From Megasphaera paucivorans (GTDB taxonomy: Bacteria > Bacillota > Negativicutes > Veillonellales > Megasphaeraceae): a stretch of DNA of 41,918 bases. The notes beneath the pieces are model-generated. The model ran no database searches. It was given only the letters and a program-made list of their open reading frames with translations, and was not told where the DNA came from. This document shows positions 6,910-17,698 of the stretch, in pieces; within the stretch, counting starts at the first letter, position 1; every line of letters starts with the position of its first letter. The position numbers and the translations under genes are program-made. The stretch lies in NCBI RefSeq assembly GCF_900103535.1, contig NZ_FNHQ01000023.1, positions 1-41,918 on the forward strand, written 5' to 3'.

Positions 6910-8760
6910 ATGGCTAAAGTAATTGGTATTGATTTAGGTACGACTAATTCGGTTGTCGCAGTAATGGAAGGGGGAGAACCTACTGTTATTACAAATACGG
7001 AAGGTTCTCGGTTAACACCATCCGTTGTAGGATTTTCTAAAACAGGGGAACGTCTTGTCGGGCAGCTGGCAAAACGTCAGGCTGTTTCTAACCCGGGAAA
7101 TACGGTTGCTTCTATTAAACGGCACATGGGCGAAAGTTATACGGTAGATATTAATGGGAAAAAATATACGCCGCAGGAAATTTCTGCCATGATTTTACAA
7201 AAACTGAAAGAAGATGCAGAATCCTATTTGGGTGAAAAGGTAACCCAAGCGGTTATTACTGTTCCGGCATATTTTTCTGACAGTCAGCGTCAGGCTACGA
7301 AAGATGCTGGTAAAATAGCTGGACTTGATGTACTTCGTATTGTAAATGAACCAACAGCAGCTGCTTTGGCTTATGGCCTTGATAAAGGCGGCGATGGTAA
7401 AATCCTGGTATTTGACCTTGGCGGTGGTACGTTCGATGTTTCTATCCTTGAATTAGGAGATGGCGTATTCGAAGTAAAGGCTACAAACGGCAATACAAAA
7501 CTGGGTGGCGATGATTTTGATGATGTTGTTATGAACTGGATGGTTGCAGAATTTAAGAGTCAGACCGGCATTGATCTTTCCCAGGATAAGATGGCGGAAC
7601 AGCGTTTGAAAGAAGCTGCTGAAAAGGCTAAAATAGAATTGTCTACGGTTCTTTCCACTAATATTAATTTGCCGTTCATTACAGCCGATGCAACCGGTCC
7701 GAAACATTTAGATCTTAATTTGACACGTGCGAAATTTAATGAACTTACAGCAGATCTTGTGCATGCTACGATGGAACCGACTCGTAAAGCGATTGCTGAT
7801 TCAGGTTTTTCAATCAATGAAATTGATAAAATTATTCTCGTCGGTGGTTCCAGCCGTATTCCGGCTGTACAGGAAGCAATCAAGTCTATCCTCGGCAAAG
7901 AACCTAACAAGGGAGTTAATCCGGATGAATGTGTAGCTGTGGGTGCTGCTATTCAGGCTGGCGTACTTGTTGGCGATGTCAAAGATGTATTGCTTCTCGA
8001 TGTTACCCCGTTGTCTTTGGGGATTGAAACATTGGGCGGTGTATTTACTAAAATTATTGATCGCAATACGACGATTCCTACGTCGGGAAGCCAAGTGTTC
8101 TCTACTGCTGTAGATAATCAACCTTCCGTTGATGTTCATGTACTGCAGGGTGAACGTGAAATGGCTGCTGATAATAAAACGTTAGGCCGCTTTGAACTTT
8201 CCGGAATTCCATCTGCCCCGCGTGGTGTACCTCGTATTGAAGTATCATTTAATATAGATGCGAATGGTATTGTGAATGTTTCGGCAAAAGATTTGGGAAC
8301 TGGCAAGGAACAAAAAATTACAATTACTTCCTCCAGCGGCTTGGATAAGAGCGAAATTGACCGTATGGTCAAGGAAGCAGCTGCTCATGAAGCGGAAGAT
8401 AAAAAACGCAAAGATGGAATTGAAGCCAAAAATAATGCGGATTCTATTATTTATCAGGCTGAAAAAACAATTAAAGATCTTGGGGATAAAGCAGATGCCG
8501 CTAAGGTTTCTGAAATCAAGGATAAAATTGCAAGTTTAAAAGAAGCTGTGAAAACCGATGATGTAGATAAAATTAAAGCAGCGACAGATGAATTGACAAA
8601 GCCGTTATACGAATTAACCAGTGAAATGTATAAACAAGCGGATGCACAGCAGCAAGCGGCACAGCAAAGCAGTGGTGCGCAACAAGGTTCACAAGAAGCG
8701 CCGAAGGATGAAAAAGTCGTCGATGCGGATTATAAAGTAGTCGATGATGACAAGAAGTAA
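6910..8760 (+). CDS. dnaK: Chaperone DnaK (Hsp70)
   Basis: The 616-residue Hsp70 is an ATP-driven folding chaperone. Its N-terminal phosphate loop is [11 protein letters not shown]. The second signature [12 protein letters not shown] lies near residue 170 and the third [11 protein letters not shown] near residue 315. The substrate-binding domain begins after the [11 protein letters not shown] linker, and the lid is followed by a Gln/Ala-rich tail ending [14 protein letters not shown]. The ATG at 6910 (MAKVIGID) has TGGAGGA at proper spacing. The region upstream in frame is the grpE end. It lacks the 24-residue nucleotide-domain insertion typical of proteobacterial DnaK, as in other Firmicutes. 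That last point is from reading, not alignment. Confidence 0.98.
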   Translation: MAKVIGIDLGTTNSVVAVMEGGEPTVITNTEGSRLTPSVVGFSKTGERLVGQLAKRQAVSNPGNTVASIKRHMGESYTVDINGKKYTPQEISAMILQKLKEDAESYLGEKVTQAVITVPAYFSDSQRQATKDAGKIAGLDVLRIVNEPTAAALAYGLDKGGDGKILVFDLGGGTFDVSILELGDGVFEVKATNGNTKLGGDDFDDVVMNWMVAEFKSQTGIDLSQDKMAEQRLKEAAEKAKIELSTVLSTNINLPFITADATGPKHLDLNLTRAKFNELTADLVHATMEPTRKAIADSGFSINEIDKIILVGGSSRIPAVQEAIKSILGKEPNKGVNPDECVAVGAAIQAGVLVGDVKDVLLLDVTPLSLGIETLGGVFTKIIDRNTTIPTSGSQVFSTAVDNQPSVDVHVLQGEREMAADNKTLGRFELSGIPSAPRGVPRIEVSFNIDANGIVNVSAKDLGTGKEQKITITSSSGLDKSEIDRMVKEAAAHEAEDKKRKDGIEAKNNADSIIYQAEKTIKDLGDKADAAKVSEIKDKIASLKEAVKTDDVDKIKAATDELTKPLYELTSEMYKQADAQQQAAQQSSGAQQGSQEAPKDEKVVDADYKVVDDDKK

Positions 8761-8783
8761 GATAGATAAGAGGGGCTGCCCAT

Positions 8784-9992
8784 ATGAGTAAAGATTATTA
8801 TGAAGTTCTAGGCGTTTCTAAAGACGCTAGTGATGACGAAATCAAAAAAGCATTTCGTAAGCTTGCCATTAAATATCATCCCGATAAAAATCGGGATGAT
8901 CCTAAGGCAGCTGAAGAAAAATTCAAAGAAATAAATGAAGCATATAGTGTTCTTTCGGATAAACAGAAACGAGCACAGTATGACCAGTTTGGACCGGAAG
9001 CCTTTCAAAATGGCGCCGCAGGTGCGGGTGGTTTTGGACAGGGTGGTTTTGGCGGTTTTGGTCAAGGAGGTTTTGGACAAGGCGGCTTTGGCGGTTTCGG
9101 AGACATTTTTGATACGTTTTTCGGCGGTCAGGGCAGCCGCCAGACCAATGGGCCTGAACGAGGTGCTGATTTGCGCTTCGATGTAGATATTTCTTTTGAA
9201 AATGCTGCTTTCGGTGTGGAAATGGAAATTCAGGTTCCTAAGAATGAAACATGCGATCATTGTCATGGATCAGGAGCGGAACCGGGGAGTAAAGTAGACA
9301 CATGTCCTATCTGTCATGGAACAGGACAGCAGCGAGTTGTTCAAAATACGCCTTTTGGGCAAATGGTCAATGTACGAACGTGTTCCCATTGCGGTGGCAC
9401 GGGTAAGATTGTTCATGAAAAATGTAAGAAATGTCACGGAGAAGGTACTCTTAAGATACGTAAAAAGTTGAAAATTAAAATTCCCGCAGGCGTTGATGAC
9501 GGGGCTCGCTTACGTGTAGCTGGTGAAGGCGAACCCGGTGTGCGTGGTGGCGGACATGGTGATTTGTATGTATATATTTATGTACGAAAACATAATCATT
9601 TTGAACGTCGGGGGAATGATGTACTGTCAGAAGAAACCATAACCTTTGCTCAGGCAGCTCTTGGAACTACGATACGAGTGGATACGCTGGATGGCAAGGT
9701 TGAGTTAAAGATTCCTGCTGGTACACAAACGGGAACGAGTTTCCGCATTAAAAACCGTGGAGTACCTTATCTTCAATCTGAAAAGCGCGGCGACCACTAT
9801 GTGCGCGTTCAAGTAGCGACACCTAAACATTTAAATGATAAGCAGCGTCAAATTTTAAAAGAATTTGCGGCTTCTTGTGGTGAAAAATGGGTGGGGGAGC
9901 CTGAAAAGAAAGATGGTTTTTGGGATAAAATAAAAAAAATGATTCGCACTTGGTTTGATCGTAAGTGCATGATATGGGGATTTAACGAATGA
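8784..9992 (+). CDS. dnaJ: Chaperone DnaJ (Hsp40)
   Basis: The 402-residue type I J-protein stimulates DnaK ATPase. The J domain is residues 1-70, with the HPD motif in [10 protein letters not shown]. The Gly/Phe region (about 75-115) is a tandem of GGFGQ-type units. Four zinc motifs follow: [24 protein letters not shown] and CKKCHGEG. Two beta-barrel client domains end the protein. The C-terminus is about 20 residues longer than usual, with a basic [13 protein letters not shown] tail. It overlaps the prmA start by 4 nt (ATGA), which implies translational coupling. Confidence 0.98.
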   Translation: MSKDYYEVLGVSKDASDDEIKKAFRKLAIKYHPDKNRDDPKAAEEKFKEINEAYSVLSDKQKRAQYDQFGPEAFQNGAAGAGGFGQGGFGGFGQGGFGQGGFGGFGDIFDTFFGGQGSRQTNGPERGADLRFDVDISFENAAFGVEMEIQVPKNETCDHCHGSGAEPGSKVDTCPICHGTGQQRVVQNTPFGQMVNVRTCSHCGGTGKIVHEKCKKCHGEGTLKIRKKLKIKIPAGVDDGARLRVAGEGEPGVRGGGHGDLYVYIYVRKHNHFERRGNDVLSEETITFAQAALGTTIRVDTLDGKVELKIPAGTQTGTSFRIKNRGVPYLQSEKRGDHYVRVQVATPKHLNDKQRQILKEFAASCGEKWVGEPEKKDGFWDKIKKMIRTWFDRKCMIWGFNE

Positions 9993-10867
9993 AATGGAAG
10001 CAAATAGACTTGTTCGTCCCCGAAGAGGCCACCGAATTGGTGGCCCTTCTTTTATGCGAGTACGGTAGTAACGGTTCTATTATTGATGAAGAGAAATCAC
10101 ATGGGTCCTGTGTTTGCGTTACGGCGTACTTTCCGACAGAACAAGAAAATATAATATGTATTTTAAAGGAAAAGGTAAAAGAGCTGGAAAACCGCGGCGT
10201 TTTTAAAGGGACATGGACCATTTCGGAGACGCAATCCGATGATTCTTCGTGGCTGCATACTTGGCAGGAATATTTCCATCCTAAGAAAATATCGGATCGC
10301 TTTTGGGTTGAACCAGCTTGGGAGGCTGCGAATCCCGGGAGCGATGATTTGGTTATTACTATTGAGCCGGGGGTTTCTTTTGGCAGTGGATTGCATGATA
10401 CAACGAGTCTTTGTATTTCGTATCTTGAACAAACGGTCAAAGGTGGAGATACGGTTTTTGATATCGGAACCGGCACGGGTATTCTTGCAATTGGTGCCGC
10501 AAAATTGGGAGCAGCACATGTTACTGCCGTTGACCTTGATGAAAAGGCGGTAGTACAGGCAGCTGTCAATATAGAACTTAATCATATGGCTGCATATATT
10601 AATGTGTCCTGCAGTGATTTATTGAATTCTGTAGTACATGGTCCGGATAAAGCGGATGTCATTGTAGCGAATATTGTAAGTGATGCTATTATTGCTTTAT
10701 TGCCGGCGCTTCCCAAGTATCTGCGTGAGGGCGGTATTTTTATTGCCAGCGGAATTATTGATGATCGTATTGAAGATATACGCAGGGCTGCGGATGAAAA
10801 CAATTTTATATGGATTGATGAGCAACTCCGTAATGGATGGTACGCTGTTCGTATGAGGTGGATGTGA
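9989..10867 (+). CDS. prmA: Ribosomal protein L11 methyltransferase
   Basis: This 292-residue S-adenosylmethionine methyltransferase modifies ribosomal protein L11. An N-terminal substrate-recognition domain starts [17 protein letters not shown] typical [16 protein letters not shown] segment precedes the SAM motif [33 protein letters not shown] is the post-I motif. The position after dnaJ and before rsmE is the conserved Firmicutes order. Confidence 0.96.
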   Translation: MKWKQIDLFVPEEATELVALLLCEYGSNGSIIDEEKSHGSCVCVTAYFPTEQENIICILKEKVKELENRGVFKGTWTISETQSDDSSWLHTWQEYFHPKKISDRFWVEPAWEAANPGSDDLVITIEPGVSFGSGLHDTTSLCISYLEQTVKGGDTVFDIGTGTGILAIGAAKLGAAHVTAVDLDEKAVVQAAVNIELNHMAAYINVSCSDLLNSVVHGPDKADVIVANIVSDAIIALLPALPKYLREGGIFIASGIIDDRIEDIRRAADENNFIWIDEQLRNGWYAVRMRWM

Positions 10868-11595
10868 TGAGAAAAATTTTTACATCGTTTCCTTTGACTA
10901 GTACATTTGAATTATCTTCTGATGATGCGCATCATGTGATGGTAGTATTGCGTCATAAAGTAGGTGACAGTATTGCTGTAACAGATTCTACGGGAACTAC
11001 ATATGATTGTATTATTACGCAGATAGAAAATCATGCTGTGTTTTTGACACCTGCTCATAAAATAAGTGATGCCGTTATTTCGAATGGAAAGATAATCCTT
11101 GCCGCGGGATTGCTTAAGAATGATAGATTTGAATGGATTGTTCAAAAAGCTGTTGAATTAGGTGTGGACCGCATTATTCCTGTACAAATGAATCATTGTG
11201 TAGTAAAATTAAATGAAACGCGCCAACAGGATAAAATTAAACGCTGGCAGAAAATTGCGTTAGAAGCGGCAAAACAATGTGGCCGCAATGATGTTCCTGA
11301 GATCACTGCTGTTTTTGATATCTCTAAGCTTGTGAAAGAGTATCGTGATGTGCGTTTTGTTGTTCCCTATGAACAGGAGACGGCACCTTTTCACGATATT
11401 TGCCAACAAGTGAGAACCGGTGACATAGTCATTTGCATTGGACCGGAAGGCGGATTTGACAAAAATGAAATTGCTTTGCTGCGTGAAAAAATACCTTGGT
11501 GTCGCACGGTGTCATTGGGTACACGCATTCTCCGGGCTGAAACTGCGGCGATAGCAGCTATTTCAATTATTATGTATGAAAGAGGATTTAACTAA
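10867..11595 (+). CDS. rsmE: 16S rRNA (uracil1498-N3)-methyltransferase
   Basis: This 242-residue SPOUT-class enzyme methylates U1498 of 16S rRNA. The N-terminal PUA-like domain has SSDDAHHVMVVLRHKVGD at about residues 17-34. The knotted SAM site has CIGPEGGFDKNEIALL and SLGTRILRAETAAIAA near the end. Its ATG at 10867 shares one base with the prmA stop (TGATG), and GAGGTG lies about 7 nt upstream. Translation is probably coupled. Confidence 0.96.
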   Translation: MRKIFTSFPLTSTFELSSDDAHHVMVVLRHKVGDSIAVTDSTGTTYDCIITQIENHAVFLTPAHKISDAVISNGKIILAAGLLKNDRFEWIVQKAVELGVDRIIPVQMNHCVVKLNETRQQDKIKRWQKIALEAAKQCGRNDVPEITAVFDISKLVKEYRDVRFVVPYEQETAPFHDICQQVRTGDIVICIGPEGGFDKNEIALLREKIPWCRTVSLGTRILRAETAAIAAISIIMYERGFN

Positions 11596-12911
11596 TGTCT
11601 ACAATTGCATTTGCCACTCTTGGGTGCCGTGTCAATCAATATGATACGGACAGCATGCGTGGTTTATTTTTATCTCATGGGTATCATGAGGTTAATTTTC
11701 ATGATGTAGCAGATGTATATGTCATCAATACCTGTTCTGTTACGCAAATGGGAGAGAAAAAATCACGCCAATATATTCGGCGCGCGAAAAAATTAAATTC
11801 ATCTTCCGTTGTTGTTGTGACAGGATGTTATGCACAACTTGAACCGGAACTTATTTCTGCAATGGAAGGTGTCGATGTTGTTATTGGCACAAATGAAAAG
11901 CATCGCATTGTGGATATTGTTGACATGTATATTGGAGAAGGACAAAAACATGCTATTACGGCGGTTCGTGATGTACGGGCGTATAATGAGTTTGAAGAAA
12001 TTCCTTTATATCCGTCGGCAGTAGAACATACACGAGCAGACCTGAAAATTCAAGAAGGGTGCAATAATTTTTGTACATATTGCATCATTCCCTATACAAG
12101 AGGAAGTCTTAAATCCCGGAAACCGGATGCCGTTATTGAAGAAGCAAAACATCTTATTACCTATGGATTCAAGGAAATTATACTTACAGGAATTCATTTA
12201 GGAGCCTATGGGGTGGATCTTCCTGAACAGCCAACATTAGCTTTGATTTTGCGCCGCCTTCTTGAAGAAACAGAGGTACAACGCATTCGGATGGGGTCTA
12301 TAGAATCATTGGAAGTTGATGAAGACTTGATTGCTGTCATAAATTCTTCGGACCGAATTTGCCCGCATCTTCACTTGCCGCTGCAATCGGGATCAGATGA
12401 ACTATTATCATCTATGCACCGACATTATACGAAAACCGAGTATGTTCAATTAATTGAGTATTTACGTGCAAGTATTCATGGGTTAACTGTTTCAACAGAT
12501 TTGATTCTGGGATTTCCCGGTGAAACAGAGTCCTTGTTTCAAGAAACCTTAGAGACACTGGAATATTTGAAGTTTTCACATATTCATGCATTTCCATATT
12601 CACCCAGGCCGGGAACGCCGGCAGCCAGTATGGAGAATCAGGTTCCCGAGCAAGTAAAAAAACAGCGGGTGTCGCTTGTCAATGATTTGACAAAACGGCA
12701 GCAAAAAGAAGAAATGCAGCAAATGCTGGGACATACTGTTCTGGTTTTAATAGAAAAACAAACAGGGGATAGCGGCGAAGGGTTTTCGGAAAATTATGAA
12801 CGGGTTCAAGTAAGCGGACTTCCAGGTAATTACGAAAAAACAATAGTTCGGGCCGTATTAAAAAAAGTAACGGACGATACGTTATTAGGTGAATTCAGAG
12901 AGGGTGAATAA
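11595..12911 (+). CDS. mtaB: tRNA (N6-threonylcarbamoyladenosine37-2-methylthio) transferase MtaB
   Basis: The 438-residue radical-SAM methylthiotransferase converts t6A37 to ms2t6A37 in tRNAs reading ANN codons. The N-terminal UPF0004 domain has three cluster cysteines (C11 in TLGCRVNQ, C47 in NTCSVT, C78 in TGCYAQ). The radical-SAM cluster is C156/C160/C163 (GCNNFCTYCIIPYTRG). A C-terminal TRAM-type region follows. It starts on the stop codon of rsmE (TAATG). It is part of the CIRCE operon by continuity. Confidence 0.95.
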   Translation: MSTIAFATLGCRVNQYDTDSMRGLFLSHGYHEVNFHDVADVYVINTCSVTQMGEKKSRQYIRRAKKLNSSSVVVVTGCYAQLEPELISAMEGVDVVIGTNEKHRIVDIVDMYIGEGQKHAITAVRDVRAYNEFEEIPLYPSAVEHTRADLKIQEGCNNFCTYCIIPYTRGSLKSRKPDAVIEEAKHLITYGFKEIILTGIHLGAYGVDLPEQPTLALILRRLLEETEVQRIRMGSIESLEVDEDLIAVINSSDRICPHLHLPLQSGSDELLSSMHRHYTKTEYVQLIEYLRASIHGLTVSTDLILGFPGETESLFQETLETLEYLKFSHIHAFPYSPRPGTPAASMENQVPEQVKKQRVSLVNDLTKRQQKEEMQQMLGHTVLVLIEKQTGDSGEGFSENYERVQVSGLPGNYEKTIVRAVLKKVTDDTLLGEFREGE

Positions 12912-12912
12912 A

Positions 12913-13257
12913 ATGGAAGATTGTTTATTTTGTAAAATTATTATGGGTGAAATACCTAGTGCAAAAGTGTATGAAGATGAAAATTTCTTTGCTTTTAAGG
13001 ATATTGCACCAGTGGCACCTGTACATGTTCTTGTTGTTCCCAAAAAACATATTTGCAGTATTGCTGATTTAAAACCCGAAGATGCAGAAATAGCAGGTAA
13101 AATGCTATATGCTATCCAAAAGGTAGCGGATCTGCTCGGGTTGTCTCAAGATGGCTATCGAGTTGTTTTCAATACTGGTGAAAAAGCAGGCCAGACAGTA
13201 CACCATATGCATGCACATATTCTCGGTGGTAAGGAAATGGCTTGGCCGGGAGTATAA
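12913..13257 (+). CDS. HIT-family (histidine triad) nucleotide-binding protein
   Basis: The 114-residue protein belongs to the Hint branch of the HIT family, which hydrolyses purine nucleoside phosphoramidates. An N-terminal CLFCKI half-site starts the protein. VPKKHI and the triad segment VHHMHAHILGG end it. The ATG at 12913 follows AGAGGGTGA in the mtaB tail, only 1 nt after the mtaB stop. It is the last gene before the bidirectional terminator, so it is probably the end of the dnaK operon transcript. Confidence 0.93.
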   Translation: MEDCLFCKIIMGEIPSAKVYEDENFFAFKDIAPVAPVHVLVVPKKHICSIADLKPEDAEIAGKMLYAIQKVADLLGLSQDGYRVVFNTGEKAGQTVHHMHAHILGGKEMAWPGV

Positions 13258-13260
13258 CGT

Positions 13261-13303
13261 AAAAAAAATCCTCATCAGAAATTTTTCTGATGAGGATTTT
13301 TTT
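13261..13303. terminator. Bidirectional terminator between the dnaK operon and the DEAD-box gene
   Basis: The near-perfect stem AATCCTCATCAGAAA / TTTCTGATGAGGATT is flanked by an A-run on the left and a T-run on the right. It can therefore act for both convergent transcripts. Confidence 0.92.
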
Positions 13304-14870
13304 AATCCTTAAAATAAGGCTTAAAAACAGAACGGTTTGGTTCTTTGTGTTGTTTTTTTTCAGTTGATTTGCGTGGTTCACGCGGTTTACGATCTGAGGA
13401 ACGAGAATCGCTGAACCGACGTTTTTTTTCTCGATCACCGGAACTTCGATGTGAATCTCCTTCATGTTTTCGATCTTTGTTTCCTGAATAGTCACGGCGG
13501 CGGTTTGTGTTATTGCCGGAATGAAAGCTGCGCTTTATACGAAGGGGTGCTTCCTCTGTAATTTTTACAGGAGTCGTATCTGGTTCTTTCGTCAGCAGTT
13601 TAATGGCCGCGGAAACCAAGGCAACAGAATCAAAATTAGACAATAATTCTTCGGCACTGGCACGATAGCTTTCTACACTTCCGTCTTCGGCTGCGGCGGC
13701 AAGGTTTCTGATAGCACTCTGCTGCGCGCCTTCAAGAGCTTCAGAGAAGGAAGGGGCTTTGCGGCGGGGAATAGGCCGTTTGATTAACCGTTCAATAGTA
13801 CGGAGATGTTCTATTTCACGAGGAATGACAAAGGTCATGGCTTCGCCGGTTTGTCCGGCACGGCCGGTACGGCCGACTCGATGAACATAGCTTTCCGGGT
13901 CCTGCGGCAAATCATAGTTATATACGTGTGTAACACCGCTGATATCTAATCCACGGGCAGCTACATCTGTAGCGACGAGGATATCAATCGTTTTTTCACG
14001 GAATTGACGTATGACCGTATCTCGTTTAGCCTGTGTTAAATCTCCGTGGATGCCTTCCGAAGAAAAACCGCGTTTTTTTAATGCTTCGGATACTTCATCG
14101 ACACGACGTTTCGTGCGGACAAAAATAATCGCTAAATCGGGATCCTGCAAATCGAGCAGTCGGCAAAGTATATCAAACTTTTGACGATCGGGTACTTCGA
14201 TGTACGATTGTTCAATAAGGTCAATTGTAACTTCCTTTGCTTTCATGCGTATGATCTGCGGATCGTGCAGAAATTTCTGCGCCAATTCTTGGATCGGCTT
14301 AGGCATAGTTGCTGAAAAAAGCAATGTTTGCCGAGTATCTGCTGGAGTGGCAGCCAAAATTAGGTTGATGTCATCAATAAAACCCATATTGAGCATTTCA
14401 TCGGCTTCATCAAGTACAATCGTTGAGATATGGTTGAGACGAATTGTACCTCGTTTCATGTGGTCAATCAAACGACCTGGTGTAGCTACTACAATCTGTG
14501 GATTTTTGCGCAGGCGGCGAAGTTGGCGGTCAATATCTTGACCACCGTAAATTGGTAGTGCTTGAATATTGGTAAATTGGGCAAGGTGGTTGATTTCTTC
14601 AGCAACCTGCATTGCCAGTTCACGTGTTGGTGATAAGACAACAGTTTGGATATCTTTTGTAGGTGTTGCGGCCAAAATTTTCTCCAGCACGGGAATTGCG
14701 TAAGCAGCCGTTTTCCCTGTACCAGTTTGAGCTTGGCCGATCATATCGTTACCGGACAGTGCGACCGGGATGGATTCGGCTTGAATGGGGGTTGGTTCTT
14801 CAAATCCCATTTCGTTCAGGGCTTGGATGATTACGTCATTGATGTTCAGTTCTTTAAATTTTTCTAACAT
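13302..14870 (-). CDS. DEAD-box ATP-dependent RNA helicase (CshA-like)
   Basis: The 522-residue RNA helicase has the Q motif GFEEPTPIQ and motif I AQTGTGKT near residues 47-54. Motif Ib is TPGRL, motif II is VLDEADEML and motif III is SAT. Later motifs VATDVAARGLDISGV and HRVGRTGRAG complete the core. The tail after about residue 430 is very basic and rich in Arg, Lys, Ser and Asp, typical of RNA-binding tails of cold-shock/degradosome helicases. The start has AGGAGGT 5 nt upstream. A TATACT -10 lies at 14899-14904 on the minus strand with a poor -35. It is convergent with the dnaK operon and divergent from secA. Confidence 0.95.
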   Translation of the reverse strand: MLEKFKELNINDVIIQALNEMGFEEPTPIQAESIPVALSGNDMIGQAQTGTGKTAAYAIPVLEKILAATPTKDIQTVVLSPTRELAMQVAEEINHLAQFTNIQALPIYGGQDIDRQLRRLRKNPQIVVATPGRLIDHMKRGTIRLNHISTIVLDEADEMLNMGFIDDINLILAATPADTRQTLLFSATMPKPIQELAQKFLHDPQIIRMKAKEVTIDLIEQSYIEVPDRQKFDILCRLLDLQDPDLAIIFVRTKRRVDEVSEALKKRGFSSEGIHGDLTQAKRDTVIRQFREKTIDILVATDVAARGLDISGVTHVYNYDLPQDPESYVHRVGRTGRAGQTGEAMTFVIPREIEHLRTIERLIKRPIPRRKAPSFSEALEGAQQSAIRNLAAAAEDGSVESYRASAEELLSNFDSVALVSAAIKLLTKEPDTTPVKITEEAPLRIKRSFHSGNNTNRRRDYSGNKDRKHEGDSHRSSGDREKKRRFSDSRSSDRKPREPRKSTEKKQHKEPNRSVFKPYFKD

Positions 14871-15039
14871 GTATACCTCCTATTAATGTAACTTATCTAG
14901 TATAGCATTGATTGTTATAAAAAGATAGAGAAAACAATAAAGTATTTTTATTATTTCCTATCATGCACGCATAAGATGCAAGATTGATGAATGTTAATAA
15001 ACCGACAAAAAACAAGTGTTATTCCTTTGGTATTTGTGG

Positions 15040-15113
15040 TATGATACATATCGTGACAGACGAAGTAGAAAAGATGGATATTTTTGACTAATAATATGTA
15101 TTTATGATAAAAT
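15040..15113 (+). promoter_or_regulatory. Two candidate promoters for secA in the 304-bp divergent gap
   Basis: P1 is an extended -10, TGTGG followed by TATGAT at 15040-15045, with no good -35. P2 is TTGACT (15084-15089), an 18-bp spacer and TAAAAT (15108-15113). They give leaders of about 120 and 55 nt. The rest of 14871-15174 is AT-rich, and I see no other gene or riboswitch in it. Confidence 0.5.
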
Positions 15114-15174
15114 ATATTATTGATGTTAATAGAGTAGATATCTTATTTGTGCAATTAATTGGAGGGCTGTTCAG

Positions 15175-17643
15175 GTGTTTGACAAATTAGTAAATAGATT
15201 ACTTGGAAACAATACAGAGCGCGAATTGAAAAAAATGTGGCCGATTGTTAAAGATGTCAATAGATTGGAAGCTTCATTGGCAGATTTAAGTGATGCTTCG
15301 CTGGCAGGTAAAACGTTGGAATTCAAAAAGCGCATACAGGAAGGCGAAACATTGGATGACTTGCTGCCTGAAGCATTTGCTGTTGTCCGCGAAGCGTCAA
15401 GACGAGTTACGGGAATGCGGCATTTTGACGTGCAATTGCTTGGCGGTATTGTGCTTCATCGCGGCGATATAGCGGAAATGAGAACAGGTGAAGGGAAAAC
15501 TTTGGTTGCAACCTTACCTGTCTATTTGAATGCATTGTCCGGCAAAGGAGTTCATGTTGTCACCGTCAATGATTATCTGGCTACCCGTGATAGCGAAGAA
15601 ATGGGTCAAATTTATAAATTCTTAGGGATGACTGTCGGATTGATCGTCCATGATTTAGATTATGACCAGAGACGCCGTGCGTATAATGCCGATATTACAT
15701 ATGGAACAAACAACGAATTCGGTTTTGATTATCTGCGGGATAATATGGTGATCAGCGCGGATCAGATGGTACAGCGCCCTCTTAACTATTGTATCGTCGA
15801 TGAAGTTGACAGCATCCTTATTGATGAAGCCCGTACACCATTGATTATCTCCGGGCCGGGAGAAAAATCAACAGATATGTATTATACGCTGGCTGCCATT
15901 GTAAAGCGTCTGAAAAAAGATGAAGATTATACAATGGACGAAAAGCAGAAAACTATCGCACCAACAGAAGAAGGCGCTCATAAAATTGAAAAAATGCTGG
16001 GTATCAGCAATATGTTCGATAATGAACACCTGGAATTGAACCACTTGGTTATTCAAGCCTTGCGGGCCTGTTTTATGATGCATCTGGATAAGGATTACGT
16101 CGTTAAAAATGGGGAAATCGTCATTGTTGATGAATTTACCGGCCGTCTTATGTACGGCCGTCGGTATAGTGATGGACTGCATCAGTCTATTGAAGCTAAA
16201 GAAGGCGTCAAAGTTCAAGGTGAAAGTAAAACATTGGCGACTATTACCTTCCAGAATTATTTCCGTATGTATAACAAACTGGCAGGTATGACTGGTACAG
16301 CTAAAACAGAAGAAGACGAATTTAATAAAATTTATAAGCTGGATGTATATGTTATTCCGACCAATATGCCGATGATACGTAAGGATCTGCCGGATATGAT
16401 ATACAAAACAAAAAATGCTAAATATCGTGCCGTTGTTCGGGAAATTAAGGTGCGTCATGCCAAAGGACAGCCGTTGCTGGTGGGTACGACCTCCATTAGT
16501 CAGTCGGAAATCATCAGCGGGCTTTTGAAAAAAGAAAATATTGTGCATAATGTATTAAATGCTAAATATCATGAAAAAGAAGCGGAAATCATAAAAGAAG
16601 CAGGACAGCCTAATATGGTAACTATAGCTACCAATATGGCCGGCCGTGGTACAGATATCAAATTGGGTAAAGGAGTTCCTGAATTGGGCGGACTCATGAT
16701 TATTGGGACAGAACGCCATGAAAGCAGACGAATTGATAATCAGCTTAGAGGACGTTCCGGACGGCAGGGAGATCCGGGAACTACACAATTTTTCTTGTCC
16801 TTGGAAGATGATCTTATGCGGATTTTCGGTTCTGATAACATTTCCAAGGTAATGGATAAGCTGGGAATGGATGAAGATGAACCGATTACACATTCTATGA
16901 TTACTAAATCCATAGAAAAAGCACAGAAAAAAGTAGAAGCCCATAATTTTGAAATTCGTAAGTATGTATTGGAATATGATGACGTCATGAATCAGCAGCG
17001 TGAAGTTCTCTATGGACAACGGCGCCAGGTTCTGCAGGTGGAATCACTGCGGGAAACAATTATCGGCATGGTGGATGACATTATCATGGATGGATTGGAA
17101 AAATACGCCAATGAGAAACTATATCCGGAAGAATGGGATTTTACAGGTCTCTTACAGCAAATGGAACAATACTTTGTGCCTAAGGGAGCTACAACGGTCC
17201 AGGAACTGGAAAATCTCAGCCGTATAGAAGTACAAGACAAATTGCATACGATTGCAACCGAACTGTATGATGTCCGTGAAAAAGAAATAGGCGCGCCGAC
17301 GATGCGTGAATTGGAAAAGGCAATTATGCTGCGTGTTGTTGACAGCAAGTGGATGGATCACTTGGATGCGATGGATGCATTAAAAGAAGGAATCAATCTG
17401 CGTGCTTATGGACAGAAGAATCCGCTTGTCGAATATAAATTTGAAGCTTACGAAATGTTTGAAGAAATGGTGGATTCCATTAAGCGGACTGTTGTTACCT
17501 TCTTGTACCACATTCAAATCACGTACAGCAGCACTGTACCGAAAGCGGAAAATCATTTGGAGGGAGCCACAACGGTACATCCGGAAAACAAGCCGGTCAG
17601 TAAGGAAGACATCGAAGCAGATGAACGGCAACATGAAAAATAG
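15175..17643 (+). CDS. secA: Preprotein translocase ATPase SecA
   Basis: The 822-residue motor drives proteins through SecYEG. It begins at GTG (15175) with GGAGGG 8 nt upstream, and the [13 protein letters not shown] start is typical. Walker A is MRTGEGKTL near residue 100. Walker B is [20 protein letters not shown]. The preprotein cross-linking region has [20 protein letters not shown], and nucleotide domain 2 has [13 protein letters not shown]. The protein is shorter than the roughly 900-residue E. coli form. It ends ADERQHEK without the Cys-rich SecB/lipid-binding zinc tail, so SecB docking through that tail is not expected. Confidence 0.97.
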   Translation: MFDKLVNRLLGNNTERELKKMWPIVKDVNRLEASLADLSDASLAGKTLEFKKRIQEGETLDDLLPEAFAVVREASRRVTGMRHFDVQLLGGIVLHRGDIAEMRTGEGKTLVATLPVYLNALSGKGVHVVTVNDYLATRDSEEMGQIYKFLGMTVGLIVHDLDYDQRRRAYNADITYGTNNEFGFDYLRDNMVISADQMVQRPLNYCIVDEVDSILIDEARTPLIISGPGEKSTDMYYTLAAIVKRLKKDEDYTMDEKQKTIAPTEEGAHKIEKMLGISNMFDNEHLELNHLVIQALRACFMMHLDKDYVVKNGEIVIVDEFTGRLMYGRRYSDGLHQSIEAKEGVKVQGESKTLATITFQNYFRMYNKLAGMTGTAKTEEDEFNKIYKLDVYVIPTNMPMIRKDLPDMIYKTKNAKYRAVVREIKVRHAKGQPLLVGTTSISQSEIISGLLKKENIVHNVLNAKYHEKEAEIIKEAGQPNMVTIATNMAGRGTDIKLGKGVPELGGLMIIGTERHESRRIDNQLRGRSGRQGDPGTTQFFLSLEDDLMRIFGSDNISKVMDKLGMDEDEPITHSMITKSIEKAQKKVEAHNFEIRKYVLEYDDVMNQQREVLYGQRRQVLQVESLRETIIGMVDDIIMDGLEKYANEKLYPEEWDFTGLLQQMEQYFVPKGATTVQELENLSRIEVQDKLHTIATELYDVREKEIGAPTMRELEKAIMLRVVDSKWMDHLDAMDALKEGINLRAYGQKNPLVEYKFEAYEMFEEMVDSIKRTVVTFLYHIQITYSSTVPKAENHLEGATTVHPENKPVSKEDIEADERQHEK

Positions 17644-17698
17644 AAATATCCCGTTGCTGATGATATAAATGTATATATTTTGAAAGATGGTGAAACTT

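Noticed and set aside
8776-9120. Gly/Phe repeat in dnaJ as an inserted repeat element
   Set aside because: Gly/Phe-rich tandem units are normal in type I DnaJ.
14871-15174. Riboswitch or small RNA in the divergent gap before secA
   Set aside because: It is AT-rich, without conserved aptamer features or a strong hairpin with a T-tract. Only promoter-like sequences were found.
15868-16548. 226-codon minus-strand frame inside secA
   Set aside because: It is a shadow of secA codon bias, with no ribosome-binding site and no recognisable domain. The sense frame has all SecA motifs.
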